Source of the DNA: Moraxella bovis
GTDB taxonomy: Bacteria; Pseudomonadota; Gammaproteobacteria; Pseudomonadales; Moraxellaceae
Direction of reading: 5' to 3'
Assembly: GCF_002014975.1 (NCBI RefSeq)
Contig: NZ_MUXV01000002.1
Coordinates: 36,062-100,061 of the forward strand
Length of the DNA stretch: 64,000 bases
Shown here in pieces: positions 8,401-17,037 of the stretch (position 1 is the first letter of the stretch; every line of letters begins with the position of its first letter). The notes beneath the pieces were generated by a model, which had not been told where the DNA came from, did no database searches, and saw nothing but the letters and a program-made list of their open reading frames with translations. The position numbers were made by a program, and so were the translations under genes.

Positions 8401-8684
8401 GCCTATCATTGATAACATTTTTATAAAATAAGATGGAAATTTAACGTTTTAAATCAATTTTTGCATGAAAAATGGCTGTCCGACCACTTAATCAAGCAAA
8501 TTTTAAGATTTTAACTTAATTTTTTAAAATTAAGCGGTGGGATTATGGCTCGAAATCAAAAACTTGTCTGATAGTCTGATAGTCTGATAGTCTGATAGAA
8601 TGACCATCAAACTTCACTTTTTCCTTGAAAAACGTACGATTTTTCGTGATTTTCATTGCAAATACCAAAGGTAAGCACGCCCTA
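8393..8684 (-). repeat. MITE-like repeat family 1, copy B
   Basis: Inverted relative to copy A. It runs from a degenerate end (TGGGGCATGCCTATCATTG) through GATAACATTTTTATAAAATA, TTTTTGCATGAAAAATGGC, the AATTAAG blocks, and CCTTGAAAAACGTACGATTT to the end GCACGCCCTA at 8684. Inside at 8566-8597 the word GTCTGATA is repeated four times in tandem, where copy E has it once. No ORF. Confidence 0.75.
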
Positions 8685-8777
8685 ATAATTTTGAAGTTTT
8701 AGACCGTATTTACAATCATCTAAGACAATATACCCACAAAAAAGAGCGATAAACACGCCCTTCTTTATGTTTTTAAT

Positions 8778-8877
8778 AGACCTCTTGCGAAATTACAATT
8801 TTATTGAGCTTGTCAAAATTCCAAATCCAATAAAATCAAGGTTTGCAAGCCAAAATTTTGAATTTCTCAAGAATTCT
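8778..8877. repeat. 100-bp imperfect inverted-repeat element abutting the pit stop
   Basis: The ends AGACCTCTTGCGAAATTACA and, reverse-complemented, AGAATTCTTGAGAAATTCAA align at most positions. 'AGACCT.TTGC.AAA' resembles terminal repeats of IS5-type insertion sequences known from Neisseriaceae/Moraxellaceae. It could be an IS-derived miniature element or IS end remnant; it lies 5 bases from the pit stop. Between 8685 and 8777 I see nothing recognisable. Confidence 0.4.
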
Positions 8878-8882
8878 AATCA

Positions 8883-10472
8883 TCAACCAAATATCGCCGA
8901 CAATGCCAAAAACGCCATGGCACTAATCGTCCCTGCTGCAGGAAGTGTGATGACCCACGCAAGCCCGATGGGTTTCATGAGTTTCCAGTTGGTGCTTTTG
9001 TTCACAAGTCCAATACCCAGCACCGCCCCAACAAGGATATGCGTACTAGACACAGGAATGCCAAGGCTTGACGCTCCCATGACGACCGCCGCCGCCGCAA
9101 GCTCGGCAGAAAAGCCCGATGCTGGGTGCATTTCGGTCAAATTCGTACCGACGGTCTGAATAACTTCTTTACCAATAAACCAAAGCCCCACGATAAGCGA
9201 CACACCAAAGGTAACAAGTACAGGGGCAGGCACGGTCGCTTTGGTAGCAATGGCGTTTTCACGGATAACGTCCATAATCGCCACAAAAGGCCCGACAGCG
9301 TTGGCGATGTCGTTCGAGCCATGGCTAAACGCAAACGCACAAGCGGTAAACACCTGCATCCAGCTAAACATGATAAAGGTCGCCTTACCCAAATCCTCTT
9401 TGTGCTTGCCACGAATGGTCTTGGTATAGATAAAGGCGGTGAGCCACACCATCGCCCCAATCATGCCCATGACAAGGGCAGAATGCAAGGTGGATAGGTT
9501 TAGCCCTGTGTTTTTTAAACCCTTAAACACCACCATCGCTGTCATCACGACCGCACCCAAAGCAGCGATAAGTGGTACCCATGTTTTTAGGGCTTTTAGG
9601 GTATCAAGATTGTCTCTTTTGTTTTCTAGGGCGTATAATTCTTTGTAATAGCCCGTTTCAAGCTCATCGAGACTGTCCGTCTCTTTATAGACTTCTTGGT
9701 CTCGCAACAGGGCGGTTGTATAAGGCAATTTCTCAGAATCGCTTAATTTTTCAAAATGCTCTTTTTGGCGGGCTTTTAGGGCTTTTTTCTCTGATTTTAG
9801 GGCTTTGACCTCAAGCTCCATTTTGTCATTATATGCCAAAATGTTCTTTTTGATAAGCCCATAAATCACATAAGACAACGCCCCACCAAGTACAGGCGAC
9901 AGCACCCACGATAGGGCAATCTCACCAATCTTTGACCATTTGACAGTAGATAAGGCAAGCTCAGACCCACCCAAATTCACACCAAGTACAATGCTTGACC
10001 CCACGATACCACCAATGATGGCGTGCGTGGTTGAGACAGGCAAGCCTCTTTTGGTGGCAAACAGTAGCCAAAATGCTGCTGCGATGAGTGCCGAGAGCAT
10101 GAGATAAATAAACTGGTTAGGCGACACCCCCAAATCCGAGATATCCACAATGCCACTACGGATTGTATCGGTAACGGCAGCTCCAGCAAGCACCGCCCCC
10201 GACACCTCAAAAATTGCCGCAACCGCCAAGGCTTGGGTAACGGTAAGCGTCCCTGCTCCGACTGACGTACCAAAGGAGTTAGCAACATCGTTACCACCGA
10301 TGTTAAACGCCATAAAAATCCCAAAAAATGATGCCACCAAGAACAGCACGACTTGCTGATGATTGGTATAATCAAGTCCCCACATCACAAAATAAATGCT
10401 CATGCCCGCAAGAAGCAACGCAAAAAAAACATTAGCAGCAAAAGGAGTATTCTGCTTTGTTGAAGTTACCAT
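8883..10472 (-). CDS. inorganic phosphate transporter, PiT family
   Basis: A 529-residue inner-membrane phosphate permease, driven by a cation gradient. The duplicated PiT signature is visible as FNIGGNDVANSFGTSVGAG in the N-terminal half and FSHGSNDIANAVGPFVAIMD in the C-terminal half, with GLPVSTTHA and GIPVSSTHILVG as the paired STTH/SSTH segments. The two halves are joined by a long, charged, Lys/Glu-rich cytoplasmic loop (about 215-300) likely to form a coiled coil. ATG 10472 is preceded by GGCGG; an in-frame TTG at 10484 is less likely. The gene stands alone between repeats, with no regulator or PhoU-like partner of the DUF47 type next to it. Confidence 0.93.
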   Translation of the reverse strand: MVTSTKQNTPFAANVFFALLLAGMSIYFVMWGLDYTNHQQVVLFLVASFFGIFMAFNIGGNDVANSFGTSVGAGTLTVTQALAVAAIFEVSGAVLAGAAVTDTIRSGIVDISDLGVSPNQFIYLMLSALIAAAFWLLFATKRGLPVSTTHAIIGGIVGSSIVLGVNLGGSELALSTVKWSKIGEIALSWVLSPVLGGALSYVIYGLIKKNILAYNDKMELEVKALKSEKKALKARQKEHFEKLSDSEKLPYTTALLRDQEVYKETDSLDELETGYYKELYALENKRDNLDTLKALKTWVPLIAALGAVVMTAMVVFKGLKNTGLNLSTLHSALVMGMIGAMVWLTAFIYTKTIRGKHKEDLGKATFIMFSWMQVFTACAFAFSHGSNDIANAVGPFVAIMDVIRENAIATKATVPAPVLVTFGVSLIVGLWFIGKEVIQTVGTNLTEMHPASGFSAELAAAAVVMGASSLGIPVSSTHILVGAVLGIGLVNKSTNWKLMKPIGLAWVITLPAAGTISAMAFLALSAIFG

Positions 10473-10583
10473 AAAATCCGCCAAGGGTTGGTTAAATTAA
10501 AAGAATATCACAATAAAAAAGCCCCACCCATTTAACTCCTTAAATGGGCAACGCCACTACTATTTAATCCAAATCGTCATGGA

Positions 10584-10858
10584 TAGGGCGTGCCTGCCTT
10601 TTGTATTTGCCATGAAAAATGAGAAGAATCGCCCGTTTTTCAAGGAAAAAAGTGAAGTTTGATGGTCGTTCTATCAAACAAGCTTTTATTATAAAAAAAT
10701 CCGACCACTTGATTTTAAAAATTAAGTTAAAATCTTAAAAATTTACACAGTTATACACAGTTAAGTGGTTCGATAGCCATTTTCATGCAAAAACAAGTAG
10801 TTTATTTCTACAATATTTTTAAATTTTAAATTGTGTTATAAAGGACAGGCACGCCCTA
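10584..10858 (+). repeat. MITE-like repeat family 1, copy C (both ends intact)
   Basis: This 275-bp copy shows the ends clearly: TAGGGCGTGCCTGCCTTT at the left and AAAGGACAGGCACGCCCTA at the right, which are inverted repeats differing by one base. Both ends carry TA, as expected for insertion at a TA target. The inside has the shared blocks GTTTTTCAAGGAAAAAAGT, AAGTTTGATGG, AATTAAGTTAAAATCTTAAA and CATTTTCATGCAAAAA and no ORF. The flanks 10473-10583 and 10859-10960 hold a short inverted repeat CCCATTTAA / TTAAATGGG (about 10529-10550) and otherwise nothing recognisable. Confidence 0.8.
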
Positions 10859-10960
10859 ACATGAGTTTATCCAAAAATTGTTGCATTATAAAAGTCAAAT
10901 ATGACAGTTATATGACAATTTTAACACATTTCATAAGTTTTGGAAAAATGTATCAAAATG

Positions 10961-11203
10961 TTATGATTGTTTGCTTCTTAACAGCATTAACGTGCCTGAC
11001 AACAAAACATCTCGCCTGCCCCCATCAGAAGTTCTAGCACACTTTTCAATGCGTTTGACATAGCTAATATCATTCATCAAAGACGATGCTTGTTCTTCAT
11101 TAAGTACATCATCTTGCAAGCGGTTAAACGCTTGTCCATACAGTTTGTCAAGGTTGTCGGCATGACAAGCAAGCTCATCGATATGAGCCATCCACTCATG
11201 CAA
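10961..11203 (-). pseudogene. unrecognised short ORF, probably remnant of a larger gene
   Basis: An open frame of 80 codons beginning with TTG rather than ATG. Its sequence (LHEWMAHIDELACHADNLDK..., then NEEQASSLMNDISYVKRIEK) looks like a genuine helical protein segment rather than a shadow. Directly upstream, a different frame reads FMPHINHAASIMKRENYLHH and stops, so the two parts may be joined by an old frameshift near 11205-11235. There is no ribosome binding site. I cannot name a family. It sits between PBP1b and the PiT gene on the same strand. Confidence 0.3.
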
Positions 11204-11369
11204 GATGGTGTAGGTAGTTTTCGCGTTTCATGATAGATGCGGCATGATTGATGTGTGGCATGAACAAAAACCACGACAATCCTATTTTACAGTTTTGTCA
11301 CTATTTTGCCATAAATCAATGATGGTAGTATTGATTTGATTTTGCAAATGGTTTTTAGGCGTGCTGATG

Positions 11370-13766
11370 TCAAAAACTCTCTTCTACCTCGCCATAGACC
11401 ACCTCTTCTTCCACGACATCATGAGCCACCTCGCCATAGACCACCTCGCCATCGTCAATGACTTCATCAGCTGTCCCGCTTGGTTCATTATGATAATACT
11501 CTTCACTCAGACAAGACGTGCTTTGTTTGGGGGCATGTTCTGCCAATACTGGCACATACATGGCATGCTCGCAGGCTTCATCGGAGAGCAGTCCTGTCTC
11601 GCCATCGAGCCACAGCCACGCCACTTTATCACTCTCATCAAGACGCACAGGGGCTAAGTTAAGCCGTCTCATATAATCCGTCCAAATCGGCAACGCTCCC
11701 GACCCCCCTGTCAGTCCAATGGGCTTATTATCATCACGTCCAACCCACACCACCGAGACGTAGTTGCCACTAAACCCTGCAAACCACGCATCACGAGCGT
11801 CATTGGTCGTGCCTGTTTTACCAGCGAGTTTATAAGTACTGCCAATGTTGCCCATGCCTTTGGCGGTGCCATCTTTGACCACTTGTTGCAGACCGAAGTT
11901 TGTCACCGTCATGACCTCAGGCGGTATGCGTGCCGTCAATTTGATATTGTCATCTGTTCGCTGAATCACTTTGCCTGTCTCGCTGATGACCTGACGAATG
12001 CTATGAATGGGGGTGTGATAGCCACCACTGGCAAAGACCTGATATACACCGAGCATGTCCATGGGCGACAAATCAACCGCCCCGAGCATGACCGATGGGT
12101 AGTGAGGGACTTCACTCGCCACTCCCAACTGACGTAGCTGTTTGGCAAACACATCTACCCCAAAATCCATGCCAATATTGACCGCTGACTGGTTATAAGA
12201 ATTGGCAAGGGCGGTGAGCATAGGGACATCGCCATAGCTTCTACCAGCATAGTTTTTGGGTGTCCATGATTTGCCACCAGCAGGATAGGCGATGGGTTCA
12301 TCTTTGACAGGGGTTGCCCAGTGGTATTTACCCGACTGGATGGCGGTCATGTAGATGACAGGCTTTAACAGCGAGCCGACCTGTCGTTTTGAATCAATGG
12401 CACGGTTAAACCCCGTAAAGTCACTGGCACTGCCCACGATGGCAACGAGCTCACCCGTGGCAGGGTCAGCACTGACCAATGCCCCTTGTAGCTTCTTGTT
12501 TTTATTGCCTTTTTTATTTAAATGTTCACTAATGGCTTTATCTGCCGACATTTGGGCAATCGGGTCTAGCGTGGAGATGATTTTTAGCCCTGCCCCACGC
12601 AAATCGCTGTCTTTATAATACTGTCTTAGCTCACGGCTGACCGCATCAAAAAAATCAGGGAATTTGGGCTTGGCGATGGCAGGGGTTTTAACCACGCCCA
12701 GTGGTCGCTCGGTTGCTTCGTTATACTCATCTTGGCTGATTTTACCCATGATTAGCATGTTATGTAGCACGGTATTACGGCGTTCGGTCGCCCGCTCGGG
12801 GTGCTTTCTGGGATTATAATAGCTTGACCCTTTGGCAACCCCAACCAGCAAGGCATACTGGTCAAGACTTAGCTCTGATATAGGCTTGTCAAAATAAAAA
12901 TGCGATGCAATGCCAAAGCCATTGACCGAACGATTGCCATTTTGCCCCAGATTAATCTCATTTAAATACGCCAGCAAAATCGCATCTTTGCTATAATGAC
13001 GCTCTAACAGCAGAGCCATCAAGGCTTCATTTGCCTTGCGTTTTAGGGTGCGTTCGGAGTTTAGGTAGAAGTTTTTGATGAGCTGTTGGGTAATGGTTGA
13101 ACCGCCTTGACGTTCGCCCCCTGTGATGTTGGAGAGCAACGCTCGGCTCGTGCCACGCAGTGAAATGCCATAATGCTCATAAAAACCACGGTCTTCGGTC
13201 GCAATGAGTGCATCCACCAACTGCCTCGGCATGGTATCTTTGGTCAGCAAAATGCGGTCTTCGTTATTCTCAGGATAGATACCGCCAATGTTAATCGGCT
13301 CTAAACGCACCACCCCATCTGTATTAGGATTGGTGCTTTGGATTTTGGCAACCTTGCCAGCGTTAAAGGTGATTTTTAGCACCTGTGCTGGGTCTATCTC
13401 GCCATCGCCATAATCAAACCCCCGTGTATGCACCGTGTAGGTATTGCCCGATTTCTCATAACGCCCCGTCTGATTGACATCGCCTTGGCTATATCCTAAC
13501 ATGTCAAGCCACGCCTTAAAATTGGCATCAGAGACCACCACGCCCCGCTCCAAATCTAGGGGGCGAGAATAGACCGTGGCAGGAATGTCCCAACGGCGAT
13601 TTTCAAATTTACTGACAATCTCGCTGTTTAATTTATAGGCATACATCGCCAAAAACACAAGTCCTGCGATGATGATAACCAACAGCAAAAACCCAACAAG
13701 CATCAGCCCCTGTTCTGATTTTGGTGAGCGGTTGGGGATTTTTTTATGATTTAGCATGATAATCAT
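11370..13766 (-). CDS. mrcB: penicillin-binding protein 1B, bifunctional transglycosylase/transpeptidase
   Basis: A 798-residue class A PBP that polymerises and cross-links peptidoglycan. Order: short cytoplasmic tail, membrane anchor (about 20-45), UB2H-like regulatory domain (about 60-150), glycosyltransferase domain with EDRGFYEHYG and GGSTITQQLIKN, then the penicillin-binding domain with SLLK (active Ser in RQVGSLLKPV), SYN (LANSYNQSAV) and KTGT. The C-terminal ~30 residues are strongly acidic with the repeated word EVVYGEV. The UB2H domain and overall length support PBP1B rather than PBP1A. Two starts (13766, 13757) lack a clear ribosome binding site. Not in an operon with a recognised partner. 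Confidence 0.94.
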   Translation of the reverse strand: MIIMLNHKKIPNRSPKSEQGLMLVGFLLLVIIIAGLVFLAMYAYKLNSEIVSKFENRRWDIPATVYSRPLDLERGVVVSDANFKAWLDMLGYSQGDVNQTGRYEKSGNTYTVHTRGFDYGDGEIDPAQVLKITFNAGKVAKIQSTNPNTDGVVRLEPINIGGIYPENNEDRILLTKDTMPRQLVDALIATEDRGFYEHYGISLRGTSRALLSNITGGERQGGSTITQQLIKNFYLNSERTLKRKANEALMALLLERHYSKDAILLAYLNEINLGQNGNRSVNGFGIASHFYFDKPISELSLDQYALLVGVAKGSSYYNPRKHPERATERRNTVLHNMLIMGKISQDEYNEATERPLGVVKTPAIAKPKFPDFFDAVSRELRQYYKDSDLRGAGLKIISTLDPIAQMSADKAISEHLNKKGNKNKKLQGALVSADPATGELVAIVGSASDFTGFNRAIDSKRQVGSLLKPVIYMTAIQSGKYHWATPVKDEPIAYPAGGKSWTPKNYAGRSYGDVPMLTALANSYNQSAVNIGMDFGVDVFAKQLRQLGVASEVPHYPSVMLGAVDLSPMDMLGVYQVFASGGYHTPIHSIRQVISETGKVIQRTDDNIKLTARIPPEVMTVTNFGLQQVVKDGTAKGMGNIGSTYKLAGKTGTTNDARDAWFAGFSGNYVSVVWVGRDDNKPIGLTGGSGALPIWTDYMRRLNLAPVRLDESDKVAWLWLDGETGLLSDEACEHAMYVPVLAEHAPKQSTSCLSEEYYHNEPSGTADEVIDDGEVVYGEVAHDVVEEEVVYGEVEESF

Positions 13767-13877
13767 TGTTAAAATGTGAAAAGTGTCATATCATAACGTT
13801 AAAATCAGGCATTTGGCAAGTGAAAAAACCATGGAAAACCGCCCAAATGTTACAGATGGCTGACAGGATATGATTAG

Positions 13878-14093
13878 AGCCTACCAAGCATTGATAACAT
13901 TTTTATAAAAAGAAAACAAAATTTTACCCCATTCTCAACCTTGTATGAGTGATTGATTTATCAAGGGCAAATTGCAATTCGCCCCTACAACCCGAAAATA
14001 ATCATTGAAAAATCAATAAGTTAATATTTTAAGTTGAGATTGAAGTAAATTTTAAAAATTTTAATCTATTTTTGCATGAAAGATGGCTAAATT
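13878..14093 (-). repeat. MITE-like repeat family 1, copy D (partial, chimeric)
   Basis: The left side has GCATTGATAACATTTTTATA and the right side TCTATTTTTGCATGAAAGATGG, both as in copy B. Between them is a different short repeat, ATCAAGGGCAAATTGCAATTCGCCCCTACA (split here: ATCAAGGGCAAATTGCAATT then CGCCCCTACA), also seen near 3800. The copy ends against the LysR stop codon. The rest of the PBP1b-LysR gap (13767-13877) shows no gene. Confidence 0.55.
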
Positions 14094-14990
14094 CTAACCA
14101 TCCAATTTTTCCACCATAAAATCAATAAACGCCCGTACTCTGGCACTCAAAAACGCCCTATCCACATACACCGCATAGAGCGTGACCGACAACAGCTCAT
14201 AATCAGCAAGCAGTCGCACCAGTCGCCCATCTGCCAAATCATGCTCAACAAGCCAGCTTGGGGCATAGCCAATACCTGCCCCTGCCCGTACCAGCTCACT
14301 AATCATGGGTGTGTCATTACTGTACATGGACGGCTTGAGGTTTAGTACAAATTCCGCTTGCGTGGCGTGATGATAAATGGACACGCTGTCCATTTTGACA
14401 TACGTTGGCAATATCACCCGATGACAAGCAGGGTCGTTTAGTTCATCGGGCGTGGTCGGCGTGCCATGGCGTGACAGATAATCAGGGCTTGCCACCAGAT
14501 AAAAATCCATGCGTGTCAAAGGGCGAGCTATCAAAGACAGCTTGGGGTCATGAGTGATTCGCAGTGCCAAATCAAAACCATCCGCCACCAAATCCACGAA
14601 CTGATTAGACAGCGAGACATTTAAAGTCACGTCAGGATAACGTGCCTGAAATTCACTCAAATAGCCTGCCATCTTGGGATTGGCAAACCATCTGGGCATG
14701 GTGATTTTTAACATGCCACGCACGCCATCGGTTGCCCCTTGGGCGGTCTCTTTGGCACTGTCTAACAGTTCCAAGGCATACAGCGACTCACGGTAATACT
14801 GCTCGCCTGCATCGGTCAGATGAATGTTGCGACTGTTTCTGTGTAACAGCTTGGTGCCAAGCGTGCGTTCTAAATGAGCGACGTGCTTACTGGTCATCGC
14901 CACCGACATATCTAAGCTGTCGGCAGATTTGGTAAAACTGCCTGTCAAAACCACTTGATGAAAAACTTTGATACTGGTAAGTGTGTCCAT
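14094..14990 (-). CDS. LysR-family transcriptional regulator
   Basis: A 298-residue LTTR. The N-terminal winged helix-turn-helix begins MDTLTSIKVFHQVVLTGSFT and continues through VAMTSKHVAHLERTLGTKLL; the C-terminal two-thirds is the periplasmic-binding-protein-like effector domain. ATG 14990 is preferred because LTTRs begin a few residues before the HTH; the frame extends 23 codons upstream to 15059. It is divergent from the nitroreductase gene at 15287, with a palindrome in between at the classic position, so it probably controls that gene and itself. The subgroup resembles CrgA/YafC-type regulators (TL..I..F..VV..GSF); the effector is unknown. Confidence 0.9.
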   Translation of the reverse strand: MDTLTSIKVFHQVVLTGSFTKSADSLDMSVAMTSKHVAHLERTLGTKLLHRNSRNIHLTDAGEQYYRESLYALELLDSAKETAQGATDGVRGMLKITMPRWFANPKMAGYLSEFQARYPDVTLNVSLSNQFVDLVADGFDLALRITHDPKLSLIARPLTRMDFYLVASPDYLSRHGTPTTPDELNDPACHRVILPTYVKMDSVSIYHHATQAEFVLNLKPSMYSNDTPMISELVRAGAGIGYAPSWLVEHDLADGRLVRLLADYELLSVTLYAVYVDRAFLSARVRAFIDFMVEKLDG

Positions 14991-15069
14991 GTTAGGGTTC
15001 TTTGTTATTGATTGCTTGATATTTTGCCATAGGTTTTGTGGGGGGTATGTTGAGTACACCCTTTGATGG

Positions 15070-15165
15070 CATTACCATGCAAGGCGTGCTCAGCACGCCC
15101 CTACATCCAAACATCATTGTGTTTGTAGTAATTTTAAAGTTTATTGTGTGTGCTTAACAAAACCA
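15070..15165. repeat. dispersed repeat family 2 (GTAGGGGCGTG..CACGCCCCTAC), partial
   Basis: Shows GGCGTGCTCAGCACGCCCCTAC and then ATCCAAACATCATTGTGTTTG and TAGTAATTTTAAAGTTT, closely matching the copy at 21151-21285. It lies between the LysR start and the operator region. Confidence 0.6.
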
Positions 15166-15183
15166 TTTTACCATTATAAACCT

Positions 15184-15248
15184 TTTCTTAATAAGAAACA
15201 AACCTTTAACAAAATGGCTATTGTTTTCTTATTATTTTAATTTATAAT
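15184..15248 (+). promoter_or_regulatory. promoter and LysR-type operator candidate of the nitroreductase gene
   Basis: TTGTTT (15221-15226), 16-bp spacer, TATAAT (15243-15248) form the promoter. Upstream, TTTCTTA-A-TAAGAAA (15184-15198) is a palindrome with 7-bp arms that fits the T-N11-A rule of LTTR sites and is centred about 64 bp before the expected transcription start, the usual place for a LysR recognition site. Confidence 0.55.
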
Positions 15249-15286
15249 AAATCCCATTCTATTCATTCTTAACATAAGGAATGCCC

Positions 15287-15889
15287 ATGTCTGTTCAAAC
15301 CCTACAAGCCACCGCCGAACTTCGTCGTTCTATCTATGCCCTAGACAAGAATAGCCCCCTAACCAGCATACAAATCGACCAAATCGTCGAACACGCCCTA
15401 CTACATACACCATCATCCTTTAACTCACAGTCCACTCGCCTTGTGGTGCTACACGGGGCTGAACACGAAAAACTGTGGGATGCCACCACCGAAATTTTGC
15501 GTGCTATCGTACCTGCCGAGAATTTTGCCCCCACCCAAGACAAATTAAACGCCTTTAAAGCAGGGGCAGGCACGGTGCTGTTTTTTGAAGATACCGACGT
15601 GGTCAAAGGCTTGCAAGAACAATTCCCTGCTTATGCCGACAACTTCCCCATCTGGGCAGGTCACGCCAATGCCATGGTGCAGTACGCCATCTGGACAACC
15701 CTAGCTTCCGCTAATGTCGGTGCCAACTTACAGCACTACAACCCACTCATTAATGACTTCGTGGCAAGCGAATGGGACGTGCCTAGCAACTGGCAACTGG
15801 TCGCCCAAATGGTCTTTGGCGGTATTGTTGCCCCTGCTGGCGAGAAAACGTTTGTCCCTGTGGCAGAACGCCTAAAAGTCTTTGGTTAA
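15287..15889 (+). CDS. nitroreductase family oxidoreductase (HBN1/fatty-acid-repression type)
   Basis: A 200-residue FMN-dependent flavoprotein. The N-terminal RRSIY segment is the FMN-phosphate-binding 'RRS' of nitroreductases; PSSFNSQSTRLVVL is the conserved 'S.FN.Q..R' strand-loop, and GANLQHYNP and the acidic DWDVP-like EWDVPSNW segment are typical of the subgroup related to yeast Hbn1/Frm2, which reduce nitro compounds or quinones. ATG 15287 is preferred because TAAGGA lies 6 bases before it. Single-gene unit with a promoter, operator and terminator, divergent from LysR. Substrate unknown; induction by a redox or electrophile signal is an inference. Confidence 0.88.
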   Translation: MSVQTLQATAELRRSIYALDKNSPLTSIQIDQIVEHALLHTPSSFNSQSTRLVVLHGAEHEKLWDATTEILRAIVPAENFAPTQDKLNAFKAGAGTVLFFEDTDVVKGLQEQFPAYADNFPIWAGHANAMVQYAIWTTLASANVGANLQHYNPLINDFVASEWDVPSNWQLVAQMVFGGIVAPAGEKTFVPVAERLKVFG

Positions 15890-15931
15890 TCATCAGCCAT
15901 AAAACAGACAGGTTGGCATAAAAACAGAGAT

Positions 15932-15966
15932 AAAACCAAGATAAAAAATCTTGGTTTTATTTTTTA
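15932..15966 (+). terminator. terminator of the nitroreductase gene
   Basis: AAAACCAAGAT / ATCTTGGTTTT 11-bp perfect stem with a short A loop, followed by ATTTTTTT, 42 bases after the stop. Confidence 0.9.
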
Positions 15967-16023
15967 AAAAATAAATTTTTGTGTTATAATTAAGGTATTT
16001 ACCATCTTAACAACCAAAAGACC

Positions 16024-16875
16024 ATGACCAACATTCTTTTAAGTCCCCTACTGCTCGTCGCCCTATTCTCTGCTGTTGTCACACATGCCACAGCCAACAC
16101 CATCTATGTCTACGAAGATGGCGATAACGGACAAAAATTTTTGACCAATGTTCAACAAAACGCCAGTGGCGCCAAAAAATTCACCCAAATCAGTGTTACC
16201 TATTACCCTGACACCAAATTACACTCCAATGGCAACATCCCTAGCACCTACAACCCAACGACCGCCGCCACACCCAGTCGCAGTGCCAACCGTAACGCCT
16301 ACGACCACTTAATCCGTGCCGCCGCTGCTCGTCATGGCGTAGACCCTGCCCTTGTCAAAGCCATCATTCACACCGAATCTGCCTTTAACCCGAACGCTCG
16401 CTCACCTGTGGGGGCAATGGGACTTATGCAGCTCATGCCCAGTACTGCCCGAGACATGGGCGTAAGTAACGCTTGGGACCCCATCCAAAACATCGAAGGT
16501 GGGGTAAAATATCTTGCATGGCTACAACGCCAATTTCGCAACCGTGACCATGTCGTCGCCGCCTACAATGCAGGATTGGGCAATGTCCGCAAACATGGTG
16601 GCATTCCCCCATTTCGGGAAACTCAAAATTACGTCCGCTCGGTAAACAGCCGTTATGCCAGTCTCTATCGCCATGATACGGGTATTATCGGGGGTGGCAC
16701 GCACTTGGCAATGAACCAAAACTTTACCACGCCCGCCCCGACCACCTTGCAAGTACCCAGCTCGTCAGGCGTTCAAAATGTCAGCATTACTTACACCACC
16801 CCAAATAATAACTACGCCACTCCGCAAAACCCCAGTGTTGGTAGTGGTTCAGGACGTATTTATATCCATAAATAA
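16024..16875 (+). CDS. lytic transglycosylase, SLT domain protein
   Basis: A 283-residue exported peptidoglycan lytic transglycosylase. A signal peptide (about 1-25, cleavage near ATA|NT) is followed by a DUF4124-like segment (IYVYEDGDNGQKFLTN), a Ser/Thr/Asn-rich linker (60-90) and the SLT domain (about 92-200). The catalytic Glu118 lies in IIHTESAFNPNARSP, followed by GAMGLMQLMPSTA and AAYNAGLGNV, the lysozyme-like signature. The last 70 residues are low-complexity, rich in Thr, Pro and Asn. It cleaves glycan strands to 1,6-anhydro ends. The start has no strong ribosome binding site. No operon partner. Confidence 0.92.
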   Translation: MTNILLSPLLLVALFSAVVTHATANTIYVYEDGDNGQKFLTNVQQNASGAKKFTQISVTYYPDTKLHSNGNIPSTYNPTTAATPSRSANRNAYDHLIRAAAARHGVDPALVKAIIHTESAFNPNARSPVGAMGLMQLMPSTARDMGVSNAWDPIQNIEGGVKYLAWLQRQFRNRDHVVAAYNAGLGNVRKHGGIPPFRETQNYVRSVNSRYASLYRHDTGIIGGGTHLAMNQNFTTPAPTTLQVPSSSGVQNVSITYTTPNNNYATPQNPSVGSGSGRIYIHK

Positions 16876-17037
16876 TGTGCTTGTAACTGGTTTATTTTAA
16901 AAAATATCTAATTTTTGTAAAAATAATCAATCAGTTACACAACTACCATTTAAATTTTTAACGTTATACCCCATAATAGCAGTAATGCCAATGGGGGCAT
17001 TTTTATTTTGCAACTTTTATTTTAAGGAAAATTTACC

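Noticed and set aside
8566..8597. CRISPR-like or phase-variation repeat
   Set aside because: Four 8-bp units with no spacers, inside a dispersed repeat between two gene ends, so neither CRISPR nor a promoter/coding switch.
8767..9159. 130-codon plus-strand frame overlapping the pit 3' end
   Set aside because: Mostly antisense to the PiT gene and starting in a repeat; no coding signature.
11077..11274. 65-codon minus frame overlapping the short ORF at 10961-11203
   Set aside because: Alternative frame with Cys/His/Met-rich composition and no ribosome binding site; the other frame looks more protein-like.
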